Origin: Monosporascus cannonballus
Taxonomy: Eukaryota; Ascomycota; Sordariomycetes; Xylariales
Length of the DNA stretch: 50,106 bases
Assembly (NCBI GenBank): GCA_004154925.1
Contig: QJNS01000379.1
Coordinates: forward strand, 1 to 50,106
Direction of reading: 5' to 3'
Position 1 is the first letter of the stretch; each line of letters begins with the position of its first letter. Below the pieces are notes generated by a model. That model saw only the letters and a program-made list of their open reading frames with translations, had not been told where the DNA came from and did not search any database. The position numbers and the translations under genes were made by a program. Positions 25,926 to 39,345 of this stretch are shown here, in pieces.

Positions 25926-28900
25926 ATGGGTACTCCAGAGCCTATCGCTATCATTGGAACCGGTTGCCGCTTTCCAGGTAACGCGACAACCTCGTCGATG
26001 CTGTTCGATGTGCTCCACAGCCCTCGGGACCTCCTTGCTTCCATTCCCGAAGAGAGGTTTAGCACTCGCGGCTTTTACCATGAGAAGGTACAATATCATG
26101 GCCACACAAACGTCCAACAGTCATATCTTTTATCCGGGGAAGGCTCCCATCGGTGTTTCGATGCCCAGTTCTTCGGTATCAGTCCCGCTGAAGCCAATGT
26201 CATTGATCCTCAGATGCGTCTCCTTTTGGAAACCGTTTACGAAGCCTTAGAGAATGCTGGCCAAACGATCAAGGGCCTCCAAGGGTCCAACACAGCCGTC
26301 TACGCTGGCTTGATGACTTCTGATTACGAGCATATTATGAGTCGCGACGAGGACGCTATGGGCACTTACCACGTGACAGGCACATCTCGCGCACTTATGT
26401 CAAATAGGATCTCCTACTTCTTCGACTGGCACGGGCCATCTATGACTATCGATACAGCTTGCAGCTCCAGTCTTTATGCTGTGCATCACGCTGTACAGCA
26501 ACTCCGCTCAGGAGCTTCACGGGTTGCAGTTGCTGCGGGATCCAACCTCCTACTGGACCCTGTTGGGTACATCGCGGAAAGCAAGCTGCAGATGCTCAGT
26601 CCTGGTAGCAGATCGCGCATGTGGGACGCGAGTGCCGACGGTTATGCGGGAGGAGAAGGTGTCGCAGCCATTATTCTCAAGACCCTCAGTGCCGCTGAGA
26701 AGGATGGAGACCATGTTGAGTGTATCATTCGCGAGACAGCTGTCAATCAGGATGGACGAACAAAAGGCATTACCGTGTGAGTTTGTTCTGAGCATTCTCT
26801 ATTGTTTCTCGACCTGGGCTTATATAATCTTGACAGACCGAGCGCTGAGGCTCAGGCGAACCTGATCCGTAATTGTTATGATCGCGCTGGCCTGGATATC
26901 TACAGTCCCACTGGCCGTCCACAGTACTTCGAGGCTCATGGGACTGGAACACCCAGCGGTGATCCAATTGAAGCTGAAGCCATTAGCGGCGCCTTTTTTG
27001 ACGACAACGTAACCGGCACTGCGTGTCCTAAACCCCTGCTGGTCGGATCGGTATGTTACTCAATGATCTTCAAAACTATATGAAGTCAGGCTTACAGATA
27101 ACTCATCATACTGTAGATCAAAACAGTCATGGGGCATACAGAAGCGGTAGCCGGCCTGGCAGGAATTCTCAAGGCTTCCTTAGCGCTGCAGCATTCAGTC
27201 GTCCTGCCTAATCTATTGTTCAACCGTCTCAATCCCCAAATTGAGCCCTTCTACAACAATTTTCACATTCCTACCACAGCCATGCCATGGCCATGTGTGC
27301 CGGAAAGCAGCCCTCGCAGAGCGAGTGTCAACAGGTCAGCACGATCATGTTCCATTTCCCACGTCGCGTGACAGAGTCTTTGTATCTAAAGACCAGTAAT
27401 CTCTAGTTTTGGCTTTGGCGGCGCCAATGCCCATGCCATCCTGGAGAGCTATTCTGCATCTTCTAGAAAAGATAGCAGCTACAATGGACCCGTCTTCTGC
27501 CCATTCATCTTCTCGGCGGCCTCTGAGGTTTCCTTGATCCGCTACCTGGAAGCTATTTGCAATTACCTCAAGGGTAAGGGGACAAATGTGAACATGCGAG
27601 ACCTGGCTTACACATTACATTCTCGGCGTACGCGGTTTCCCTTCATAGCTACTTTCTCATCTTCTACGGCAAAGCAGCTAGCGTCAAAAATTGAGCAATA
27701 CGTTCAGAAATTGAAGTTTGATGCTGGAGAACTCCTAGGAGTTCAAGCGCATACAACTTTAGACTGCTCCAAGCCACGTGTTTTGGGCGTCTTTACAGGC
27801 CAGGGTGCGCAATGGGTTCGCATGGGCGCAAGATTAATATCAGAGTCTGCCTCTGCGCGACGCGTGCTCGATAAACTTCAAGCGCGACTGGCCCGTCTAC
27901 CAGTCGACGACCGCCCGTCATGGTTTCTGGCGGAGGAGCTTCAGAAAGAGGCGACCTCTTCTCGTGTGAGTGAGGCAGAGCTATCACAGCCGCTTTGCAC
28001 AGCAATTGGAATCCTTCTCGTGGATACCCTCCGGGAAGCTTGTGTCAGACTCACTGCTGTCGTGGGCTTCTCATCCGGTGAGATAGCCGCGGCCTACGCC
28101 GCCGGGATTATATCGGCTGAAGACGCCATATGTATAGCTTATTATTGTGGATTATACGCCAAATTAGCACAGGGACCTGAGGGGCAAGCAGGCACGATGC
28201 TTGCTGTAGGAACCTCGGCCGACGATATCGACGAGCTTCTCCAAGAGCCTGAATTTGAAGGCCGTGCCTGTATAGCCGCTGTCAACTCATCTGCTAGTGT
28301 TACACTTTCTGGAGATGCAGATGCCATTAAAGAACTGAGCGTCGTTTTGAAAGATGAGAAAAAATTCACCAGACTCTTGAAGGTTGACAAGGCCTATCAT
28401 TCCCACCACATGGTTCCTTGCTCAACATCCTACCTTCGCTCCTTGCAAACGCTCAATATTCAGGTCCACACCACTTCTCAGTGCGTCTGGTTCTCAAGTG
28501 TATATGAAGATGGCGTTGCTAATTTGGCGAGCTCTCTCAAGGGCCCATATTGGGACAGCAACATGCTGAACCCTGTACGTTTCAAGCAAGCCATAGAGCG
28601 TGCGTGCCTCGAGGCAGGTCCATTCGACCTTGCTATTGAGGTTGGACCACATCCAGCACTGAAAGGTCCTGCCATGCAGGTCATAAAAGATATCACTAGC
28701 AAAAGTATCCCATACACCAGTCTCCTTCAGCGTGGTATCGATGACCTAGAGGCAGTTGCCAGTGGCCTCGGTTACGCCTCGAAACATACCGGAGAAGGTT
28801 TCGTGGATTTTCAGTCATACGACGCCTTCATGTCTGGGGCTGCTATTCCGGAAATAGTCAAGACGCTTCCACCATACTGCTGGAATCATAAAGAATACTG

Positions 28901-31900
28901 GCACGAATCAAGATATTCGAGGGCTGTCCGCAGGCGGTCGGACGACGTGCATGAGCTCCTTGGGCATCTGTCTCCTGATTCTACCGAACGAGACATGAGG
29001 TGGCGGCATCTACTTCGACCGAAGGAAATGCCATGGTTGAGAGGCCATCAACTTCAGAACCGGATCGTTTTCCCAGCCGCTGGATATGTGGTGGCGGCCT
29101 TGGAAGCTTCCAACGCCATGCTTCAGGGAGATTCTGCTTCGATCATTAAGGTTACGAATCTCGAGATTGGCCAAGCGCTCACATTTGACAAGGCAGACTC
29201 AAGCGTGGAAACAATGTTCTCCGTGACGGACATCGATCGAAATGGTAACAAAGATATCACAGCCAAGTTCACCTATAATGCAGCAACTGGTAAGAAGGGG
29301 GATGTACTCGACGTCCTTGCTAGCGGTAGCATCTGCATACGTCTCTGTGGTCCTTCGCCTACGGCTCTTCCTGCCAGGAGTGCACGGCCTCCAAATTTCA
29401 TTAGGCTCAAAGCAGATGATTTCTACAATGCTTTGGCAAAGCTGGAATACCAATACTCCGATGACTTCGTTGCTTTGTCAGGCCTTGAACGAAAGCTCGG
29501 TGCTGCTACTGGGTTTATTTCGAATGTGGAAGGCTCGCAGCTACTCGTGCATCCAGCAATGCTAGACGCAGCGTTCCAATCTGTGCTGCTCACCGCATCA
29601 GCCCCTGGTGATGGCAGCCTCTGGTCGATGCACGTGCCAAGGAGGATAGAGAGCGTTGCGATTAATCCGGAGTTGTGCATGTCGGAAATGTCAAGAGGCA
29701 AACGGTTGGCTTTCGATGCTTTTCAACCGAGCGGAGCCTCAACGATCGCGGGCGACGTAGACATCTTTCCGGAAGGATTACGTCATGCTATGATACAAAT
29801 CGAAGGCCTGGAATGTGTTCCATTCGCACCACCTACAGCAAAGGATGATAAGGTTCTCTTCTCTTCGACGATCTGGGGTAACGCATTCCCAAACGCCGTG
29901 GATGTCACGTATGATGGCCTAAAGACATCGCAACAGTACGATCTCGCCTGCATACTTGAGCGCATGGCTTGCTTTTACTTGCGCGAGTTCAACCGGGATG
30001 TTCCACTTGACCACAAGTCGAGGCGTCAGGGGCCGTACACATCATTCTTCAAATTTGCCTCTCACACACTGGCCCGTGCTAAACGCCTTGGCAGGCCGTT
30101 CTGGGAGCCGAAATGGGAGAATGACAGCTTCGAAACTATCGCGATGGTCTCCGCCGCCTGCAAAGATATCATTGACGTCCGATTGTTACATACCATAGGT
30201 CAGAGACTTGCTGGTATCGTTATGAACGAGACACCAGCCATCGAGATCAGCATGAAAGACAATCTCTTAGCGCAATACTACCAAGACGCCCTTGGGATGC
30301 AAGAATATACACAGTATCTTGCACGTACGGTCAAGCAACTTGTTTTTCGATCTCCTAGACTTCAATGCCTGGAGATTGGGGCGGGCACCGGGGGTGCCAC
30401 TAAGGTAATCTTAAAAGAGACTGGGCGAACCTTCTCATCATACACATTTACCGACATCTCATCTGGATTTTTCGATTCCGCAGAAACTGCCTTTAGCAGT
30501 CTGACAGACTACATGCTTTTTAGAGTACTTGATATTACAAAGGACCCTTGCCTCCAGGGCTTTGAGAAACACTCATACGACTTGATTGTAGCATCCATGG
30601 TACTACATGCCACGCCATCACTGCAGGAGACACTCGGGAACGTTCGACGCCTGCTACGGCCTGGTGGTTATCTTGCCATACTAGAGGTGCGGAGCGACGC
30701 GCCGGCCCGCATTGGTACCGTGTTCGGTGCATTTCCTGGTTGGTGGGTAGGCTCAAATGAGGGACGCGGGTTGTCACCGTGTATTGGTCTTGCAGATTGG
30801 GATGACTTACTTCGCAAATCTGGGTTCTCCGGCTGTGATACCACGATAGCCGATCCAGACCCTTTTGTTCACGCACTGACATTATTCGTGTCTCAGGCCG
30901 TGGACGATAGGGTGGCGTTCATCCGAGACCCTCTGTCCAGTTCATCTACAGCTTCTAGCCCAGGCACTGTCATACAAGACCTTATCTTGCTCGGTGGCAG
31001 CAGCCTCAAAGTATCCAAGCTAAAAGCACTGCTGGAACCTCTCCTACAGCAGTTTTGCAGTAGTATGAAGACTTTCACAACTCTCGCGGACATGCAATCT
31101 TTCGAGATCCCATCGGGGACTACCGTGTTGAGCCTTGTAGACTTGGACCGGCCAGTTTTCAGCGACCCAGACGAAACAAGTTGGAACGTAATGAAGTCTA
31201 TGTTTCAGGAGGCGGGTGCGGTACTTTGGGTTACCCAAGGCCGTCGAGCCGCTAACCCATACGCGAATATGACAATTGGGCTACTTCGGTCGGCGATAAA
31301 CGAGATCCCAGGCCTCGAAGTCCAGTTCCTCGACGTTGAAGATCCTGAGAGATTAGATGCCAGAACTGTTGGAGAAGCTCTTCTCCGTTTTAAGGCGGTG
31401 GTTGACTGGAAGCAAGGTGACCATCGTGAGTTTGAAGAAAATGCCTTCGTTACTGTTGAGCGAGAGCTCGTCATCGAGAAAGGTGGTCGGCTGGTTATAC
31501 CTCGTATAATGCCGGACAAGGAGTTGAACGAACGCTACAACTCGTCTCGACACCCAATCTACGACCTTACTGATACCTCAGAGCATGTTGTCAGTCTTGT
31601 GGCTACCGTCCGTGGACACGTCCTCCAGAGAGAGCCGGAAATACTGGCAGGATCAAAAAGTACTGCGCCTATTGAACGAATTACGCATTCACTCTTAGCT
31701 CCTATACGAGTAGCTGGGCATGGTCAGCTCTTTTTAGCTCTCGGAATATTCCGAGAATCTCAGGCTCGCTTTATAGCTTTGTCGACAAAGAATACGTCGG
31801 CAATGTCTCACAATACCTTCCTCGCCTTCCCTGTGGCAGTAGCATCAGGCTCCGAGGCATCATTCCTTTACTTGGTTAGCTTGCTCAACTTGACCTCCCA

Positions 31901-34900
31901 GATTATTCAAGGCGTTGAGGCTGGCGACAGAGTTCTGGTGCACGAGCCGACTCCCGAAATGATGGCGATCATTAGAGACAAGGCACAAGCTAGAGGCATC
32001 AGTGTCACATTCACCACCAGTCGCAACGACGGCTCCCCGGCTTGCATACCGATCCATCCCAACTCCCCCAAGCGCGTCTTGCAGAGTCTCAACCTTGGGT
32101 CAATCACTGTGTTCCTAGACCTCGGCAACACAAATGAAAGCAGACATGTTGCTGGTCGGATCCGTTCGCAGCTTTCTGCTTTGTGCCGATGCGAAACAAT
32201 CCACGCTGACGTCCGTGAGGATGGTCGAGCACCATCATCAGCATATGCTAGCAAAGTGCGCAGCCAGTTATATGACAATATCGTTGACGCCGGCAATGAG
32301 CTTTCGAAGTTCTTAAGACTCGACCAGCAATACAAAGTGATCAGGCCTGGGGACATCTCCGAATACGATCATTTGCTCGCACCACAATCCATCGTCGACT
32401 GGAGCATGGAGAATAAGGTCTCGACGAAGGTGCTGCCTATCGACTCTCAGTCAGTGTTTTCAGGCTCAAAGACATACTGGCTTGCTGGTCTCAGTGGCAG
32501 CCTTGGTCTTTCTCTATGTCAGTGGATGGTCCGCCATGGAGCGCGATATGTGGTCATTTCAAGCCGCGCACCTAAAGTTGAGGACTCTTGGTTAGAAGAG
32601 ATGGCAGCCCTTGGTGCCTTCATCAAGATCCATGCATGGTATAGTCTCTTTCGCTTATCCTTTGCCCCAAATTAACTTACAAAATTTAGTGATATTACCA
32701 AGAGGAACGAGGTAGTGGCGTTGTACACTGAAATTTCCTCTACATTACCTATAATAGGAGGAGTCGCCCAAGGCGCAAGTAAGATTCCTTACAGAGCCGT
32801 AATCTCACATAACCAGAACCGAAGATATTGATCCTCGTTTTAGTGGTGCTACACGACACTGCGATCAGCGAAATGAGTCTCGAGACGTTCCAAAAAGTCA
32901 CACAGCCAAAGGTGGAGGGGAGTATCCATCTGAACAGTCTGTTCCAGCAGGATACTTTGGATTTCTTTGTGTTTTTCTCATCGGTCTCCGTCGTCATTGG
33001 GACCCCAGGTCAATCCGCGTACGTTGCCGCAAACATGTTCATGGTCAGCCTTGCCGAGCAACGGAGACGACGTGGTTTGGCAGCGTCTGCCATCAACATT
33101 GGCCCGATCATTGGAGCAGGCTACATAGCCCAGCAGCAAATCAGTATTGCGACCGTCAAAAGACCATTGGCATACATGAATATGTCGGAGCAGGACTTTC
33201 ATCAGTTGTTCGCTGAAGCCATTGTGGCTGGCCGTCCCCATTCTACCTCCTCGATTGAGATCACATCAGGCGTCAGAGGAGTTCGAATGGACGAGGAAAC
33301 TCAGCCAATCTGGGCTTCAAATCCATTGATGAGCCACTACATCCTCAATGGAGAAAGTGTGGATAACACCCCCGCCGGCAGGGGGTCCAGGGAACCGCTC
33401 AAAATGCAACTTCTCCATGCACAAAATCACGTTGCGGTCCGTCGCCTTATTGAGGACGCCCTGCTGGAGAAGCTAGGGATCCTACTCCAGCTTGACGTGG
33501 GTACGATGGACCGGGACAGGCTTGAGACTATCCGCCTGGATGAACTTGGTCTTGATTCACTGATGGCCACTGAGATCCGCGCCTGGTTGTTGAAGAATCT
33601 TCAGGTCAATTATCCGGTCCTCAAGATACTGAGTGGCATTTCCGTCCTCGAACTAGTAGAAGCAGCAGTTAATGGTATACCCCCGGTAATGATTCCAGAT
33701 GTGGAAACTTCACACGAATCTCGTTCCGCTGTGATAGCCCAGACCACCGGCACCCAATCGACATCCGCCAGCGATTCGTTGCTCTTGGAGACGGCAACTG
33801 CTCACCGATCAAGTGACGAGATCGCTTCCACTTCAGACTCGTCAGAGCTGGCTGTCGATATGCATGTACCAACAAGCTCAAAGCCTGTTGTACTCACTTC
33901 AGTGGGCTTGTCCTCGAATCAGAGCATGTTCTGGTTTGTCTCGCAGTTATTCGAGAACAGAGCTAGTCTCAACTTTGTTGGGTCATGCCGAATTTCTGGT
34001 CCACTTAATATTCCCGGTCTTGAAAGGGCCACCAAAGCTCTTGGGCAACAGCATGAGGCTCTCCGGACTTGTTTTAACGCCTCTAATGGACACGTGGTGC
34101 AGGGAGTCATGGAAGCGAGTATCATACGGCTTGAGCATCGGGAAATTCTGGATGATGAGGCTATGGCTACAGCGATTGTCCGAACGTCAGAAGAAGTCCA
34201 AAAACACCACTATGATCTTGACAGAGGCGAAACTCTTCGGCTGATCGTTCTTTCTTCTTCTTCTACTCGCCATGGCCTAATTCTTGGCACGTCCCATCTG
34301 TGTATGGACGGCCTGTCCATCCAGATCCTTTTGACCGATCTATTTCGACACTACAACAAGGAGTTGGGTAGCCAAGACACCTTCCAATATCGAGACTACG
34401 TCCAATCCCAGAAGCAAGACTTGGATTCTGGGGAATTCGAAAAGGAGTTCCGCTTCTGGGAAGCCCAATATCCTGAATTCCCACCACCACTTCCGATTCT
34501 ACGCGTGTCGCGTGCCAAAGCGCGCCCTAGCTTGACAACATTCAACGACGATAAGGTAGAAACACGAATCAGTTTTGGAACAAAGTCACAGATCCAAACG
34601 GTCTGCCGGAATTGCAGAGTCACTCCGTTCCACTTTTACCTCGCCTGTTACCGCGCTCTTCTATCGCGGTACGCTGACACGAGAGACGTCTCAATCGGTA
34701 TTGGAGACGCCAACAGGTCAGAAGACAGGATGATGAGTGGTATAGGCGTCTTCAATAACGTGTTGCCGCTGCGATTCCGCACCAATGTTTCTAGCAAGTT
34801 CGAGGATGTGCTGCAAGAAACCCGCAATATAGCCTACGCTGGTTTGAAGAACTCAAGAGTGCCATTCCAGGCTCTTCTGGAAAGGTGAGAAAGAAACGTC

Positions 34901-37900
34901 ACGTATTTTCATCGCTTTCCAAGCAAGCGTCGCTAAGTATGAGAATAGATTGGATCCCCCGAGGTCGGCTACACATACCCCTATCTTCCAATGCTCTCTC
35001 AACTACAGACAAGGGCAACGCAAGAAAGAGGTCTGGGGCGATTGCGAGCTTGAGCTGCTCTCAATCGATATTTCTAAGACCGGCTACGATTTGGCTCTCG
35101 ACATCAACGATGATCAGAAAGGGGATTGCTTGGTCACACTGATCATACGCAGCGATCTCTACCAGAAGTCGGAAGCGGAGATTCTCGTCAAAAGCTACGA
35201 GAAACTCGTCCGGGCGTTCGCTGCAGAGTCAAACGCAGTCTTGAATCAGCCGGGCATGTACGAGCATGCTGATACCATAATGGCAATGCACTTCAGTCGA
35301 GGTCAGCCGCGTACCACGCAATGGGGTGAAACGGTCATCCACAGAATTGATCACATCTCGCGGACGCTCCCGGATGCAATAGCAATACAAGGAAGCTCAG
35401 AAAGCGTCACCACGTATGCAGAACTAACGAAGCTATCCTCTTCTATTGCAACAAACTTGACCGCATCTGGAGCGGTAGGTGGGTCGAGAATTGCCACCCT
35501 CCAAGCGCCAACGGTCCGTTGGATCGCATCTATTCTGGCTATCATGAGGATTGGAGCAGTTTACGTACCGCTTGACCTCTCTATGCCTCGGGCGAGGCTT
35601 GCTACAATTGTGAGGGATTGCGAGCCTGACCTTGTCCTCCTGGATGACGCCACCAAGCTTGAGATCCACGAATTGCGAAGACCAGAAATGCTGCCGATAA
35701 ATGTATCGGAGTTGGATCCAGCGAAACAACCATCACCGATCTCAGCAACTGCAAGTGACCACGCTATGATACTATATACGAGCGGATCCTCAGGTGCACC
35801 GAAGGGCGTCATACTGAAACACGAAGGTATACGGAACTGGATAGAGCCAGCACAGGAGCTCTACTGCCTTGTCGCTGAGACTGTATTGCAGCAGAGCGCA
35901 TGTACCTTCGACATGTCGTTCGAACAGATGTTATTCGCACTCTGCTTTGGTGGGAGTCTTTACCTCCTACCAAGAAGCCTTCGCGGCGATGCCTACGCCA
36001 TTACCGACTTGATTGCTCAGAAGGGCATCACTTTTACTGTTGCCACTCCAACTGAATATTCCAGCTGGCTCACTTATAGGCATAATAATCTTCTCTCAGG
36101 TTCCAAATGGCGGGTAGCTCTAAGCGGGGGTGAGCCTGTTACCAATAGTCTGCTGGCGCAATTCCGAGACTTGCACAAGCCCGACCTCCACTTCTTCAAC
36201 TCCTACGGACCTACTGAGACGACTGTGACAGCAACAGCCATGGAAATAAGGTATGAGGATGACGTATCACACTGCGATAGCATCGCAGCAGGTTTTGTTT
36301 TGCCCAACTACTCTGTTTATGTGGTTTCGGAGCATTTTAACCTCGTTCCCCCAGAAGTGCAGGGAGAGATATACATTGGGGGGCCCGGTGTCGCTGCTCA
36401 CTATCTCAACGACCCGACGCTGACCGCTGAGAAATTCGTTCCTGATGTCTTCGCAGCCAACGAGACCAAGGCGAAGGGTTGGACCATGATGCATCGTTCC
36501 GGTGACCTTGGCCGCTGGAGGAAAGATGGAGCCCTCCTCATCGAGGGCCGCATATCTGGGGATACCCAAATCAAACTACGTGGAATCCGGGTGGACCTTC
36601 GGGAGATCGAAGACGCCATGCTTAAGGCGGCTGGCGGTTCTCTGTCTGATGCAGTGGTCTCGATTCGTCGCTCTACATCGGAATCGCACGAATTCCTCAT
36701 CGCGCACGTTGTGTTCGATTCGCTGCACCCAGAGGAGGGGCGTGCGGAGCTTCTGCGATCTCTACCCGCTTCACTGCCTCTACCAAAGCACATGTGTCCC
36801 GTGGCTGTCATTCCTCTTCGCCAGATGCCAAGAACCAGTTCCTCGAAGCTTGACCGGAAGGCCATCTGTGCATTGCCTTTACAGGAAATGACTACACACG
36901 AAGAGGAGCGCTACAATGATGAGCTTACCGAAACAGAAAAGCGGCTGAGAGACATCTGGGTCGCAGTCATTCAGGGGCAATTTAAGAATTCTCGACCCAT
37001 TATGCCGGACACGGACTTCTTTCACATCGGAGGCACATCGCTACTTCTTCTCGGCTTGCAAGCAGAGATCCGCGAAATATTTGGTGCCAACTTGCCCGTA
37101 ATCAACTTGCTGGAGGCAAGCACACTGGGCACTATGGCACGTCTGATAAAAAACGAAGCGGGTCCTTCGGAAACCATCAATTGGGAGGAAGAAACTCGAC
37201 CAAACCCAGCTATTCTAGGACTAATAGAGACTACACGGGAAATGTCACGGGACTGGAGCGTGGTCGTACTCACAGGCTCGACCGGGTTCCTTGGCCGTGC
37301 CATTCTGGGTGCGCTAATTGCCGAAGACAAGGTGGAAAAGGTGCACTGCATTGGAATTCGTGGTGTGAGCAGCCGAAAAGACATAACCCGCCATGACAAG
37401 GTTCACCTGCACGAGGGCGATCTCACGCTCCCACGGCTCGGTCTCACCGAAAATGACGCATGCAGTATCTTCTCAAAAGCCGGCTGCATCATTCACAGCG
37501 GGGCTCAAGTATCACACTCGCAGTCATATCGTTCCTTGCGGCTGCCTAACCTGCAGTCTACGAAGGAGCTGGTCGAGATGTGTCTCCCGTACCGGACCCC
37601 ACTACACTATGTGTCGACCACGCAGGTGGGGGCCTACTATTCCGAGAACACTGGCCGGCGTGAGTTTCCGGAGGTATCAGTAGCAGCGTTCAAGCCACCA
37701 CAGGCCGGATTCGAAGGATATCCGGCCAGTAAGTGGGCCAGCGAGTGCTTCCTCGAACGACTGCATCAAAAGTTCGCAGCCGGTGACGCCAGCTGGCCTA
37801 TCTTCGTCCATCGACCAACGATGATTTCACGCGCGGTTGATGACCCGGAGCGAGACGTGATTCACAGCATCCGCCAGTTTTCCACCCGCATGGCTGCCGT

Positions 37901-38243
37901 GCCAGTCATGCCCAACTACCAGGGCTTTTTGGATACGGTAGCTCTGCAGGACGTTGTGTTCGGCATCATGGACGCAGTGAAGGGAGCTGACGGGACGAAG
38001 CCGGGAGTGCAGTTCCGCCACTACTTTGGCAAGGAAGTCCTCTCGTGTGATGATCCTATAAGTGCGATTCTCCTCGACACAGGGGATAGGGGTGGTCCAG
38101 TAGAGGAGCTACCACCGCTGGAGTGGGCGAGAAGGGCGGGCGAGCTGGGATTGCATCCACATGTGGTGAAGTGGGTTGAGAGTGCGGCGGTACAGCGGGA
38201 GCAAGTGTTCCCGAAGGTCATTCACGGAGATCTGGCTGAGTAG
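25926..38243 (+). CDS. Hybrid polyketide synthase-nonribosomal peptide synthetase (PKS-NRPS)
   Basis: This multidomain cytosolic enzyme builds a reduced, methylated polyketide, joins it to one amino acid and releases it. The exons are 25926-26776, 26837-27050, 27117-27334, 27407-32638, 32690-32778, 32844-34884 and 34949-38243. They sum to 11,940 nt (3979 aa) and every junction restores family motifs. Domains: KS (DTACSSSL, Cys179, His318, His362); AT (GQGAQW about 559, GFSSGE with Ser650); DH (His975, Asp1148); C-methyltransferase (LEIGAGTGG from 1416); degenerate ER/psi-KR region; KR (GLSGSLG at 2122, Tyr2261); ACP (Ser2440); C (SHLCMDG, His2686); A ([11 protein letters not shown] about 3157, SYGPTET); T (GGTSLL, Ser3579); R (GSTGFLG at 3658, Tyr3806-x3-Lys3810). 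This is the fungal tetramate/pyrrolinone-type architecture. No ER motif is visible, so a partner enoylreductase is expected but absent here. AT has Phe where GHSxGE has His. Amino-acid choice and product cannot be deduced. Confidence 0.96.
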
Positions 38244-38469
38244 GTCTATTGGTACTTGGGAAGGTGCAGTAGTGTTAAAGGAGACATAGTATGAGATGAG
38301 GTGGGATGCCGCCTTTTTCGACCAAACGGCAGTAGGTATATACGGACCACTGCAGATTAATTTCCATATAACGTTAATCGCTTTTAACGGCTTAATAACG
38401 TCTGATATCAAAGAATAGGTACCAGTTTGTAAAAAAGCGATATTCCTTCCTTATAATAATAAAACTCGA
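38244..38469. other. 3' flank of the PKS-NRPS gene
   Basis: This is short non-coding DNA between the stop codon and the lone LTR. The last ~100 bp is AT-rich. No gene is seen. Confidence 0.5.
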
Positions 38470-38837
38470 TGTTACTAGGCCTGCGGAAACGGTCACAACG
38501 ACAAGGGCTACACGACCCACCCTGCAAATCACGTGATTAGTGATTACCGCTACGCTGGTGATCACTGCTGAGCGACCGTGATCATAGGGAATCATGATTA
38601 CCGCAGGAAATACAATTAATGGTAATTAAAAAGATGGCGAAAACCATATATACGTTCCTTATTTCCATAATTTAGATAGCACCGGCTTGCAATTAACAAT
38701 TCGTTACCCAAGACGCCGTTGGTATTACGAGACGTAACTAGTTACTGTATCTATTGCTCAGAATCCCACGATACTCCTGCCAACATAAACCCGTACGACT
38801 TTGGTTTAATAGTTGGTTAAACCGCCTAGCCGTCACA
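38470..38837 (+). repeat. Lone gypsy-family LTR, little RIP
   Basis: This 368-bp sequence begins TGTTACTAGGCCTGCGG and ends AGCCGTCACA, matching the LTR family of the two nested gypsy elements. It keeps many CA/TG dinucleotides lost in the island copies, so it is the best guide to the ancestral LTR. The sequence after it does not match the internal region that follows the gypsy-1 5' LTR, so it is probably a solo LTR. I could not find a clean target duplication (CTCGA against CTGAC). Confidence 0.8.
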
Positions 38838-38933
38838 CTGACCCACTTGGTTCTCTTGGCTGTTCCTGTCGCGACCGTTCCTGGAGTCCGTAGCTTGACA
38901 GTACGTCGATTATGCATGCCGGCCTTTAGCGCA

Positions 38934-39200
38934 TAACAGCTAGCTCGGCCTGCACCAGCAGGTCGAGCAAGCCGTTATACGCCCCAGGCCGGGGAGCTTC
39001 ACCCCCTTGCACTCCCCCAGGCGGTTAAGTTTACGACACGGGTTAACATCAACCCCTCCGTTCAGGATAACGGCAAGCTCGGCCTGCTAGCGCAAATCTC
39101 GCAAGCCGTTATGTGCTCTGGCGGTGGAGCTTCGCCCCGCCCCTGTCCCCCTCTGTCCAGGGCACTCCATCTAAAAGTTGACCGAGAGGCCTGTCGACCA
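38934..39200. repeat. Two-copy ~134-bp tandem duplication, each with a 44-nt palindrome
   Basis: Two 44-nt imperfect palindromes, 38934-38977 and 39068-39111, start TAAC(A/G)GC and end GCCGTTA. Each is followed by a GC-rich stretch ending GGAGCTTC(A/G)CCCC. The start-to-start distance is 134 bp. This could be a small non-autonomous transposon end or a structured RNA/DNA element. Confidence 0.6.
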
Positions 39201-39345
39201 ATAAATCGAAAAGCTTTAAATGCTTTAGCTAACCGTCAACCTAAGTAACAGTTAACTTGCAAATCTTAAAAGCCTCAACAGCTAGGTCGACAATAAGGGT
39301 TAAGATAAGGTTGACAGTCAGGTGAACGATATAATCAAGTCAAAA

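Noticed and set aside
27793..36865. Many antisense or alternate-frame ORFs of 60-154 codons across the PKS-NRPS
   Set aside because: They overlap a gene with continuous domain motifs and have no recognisable features of their own.
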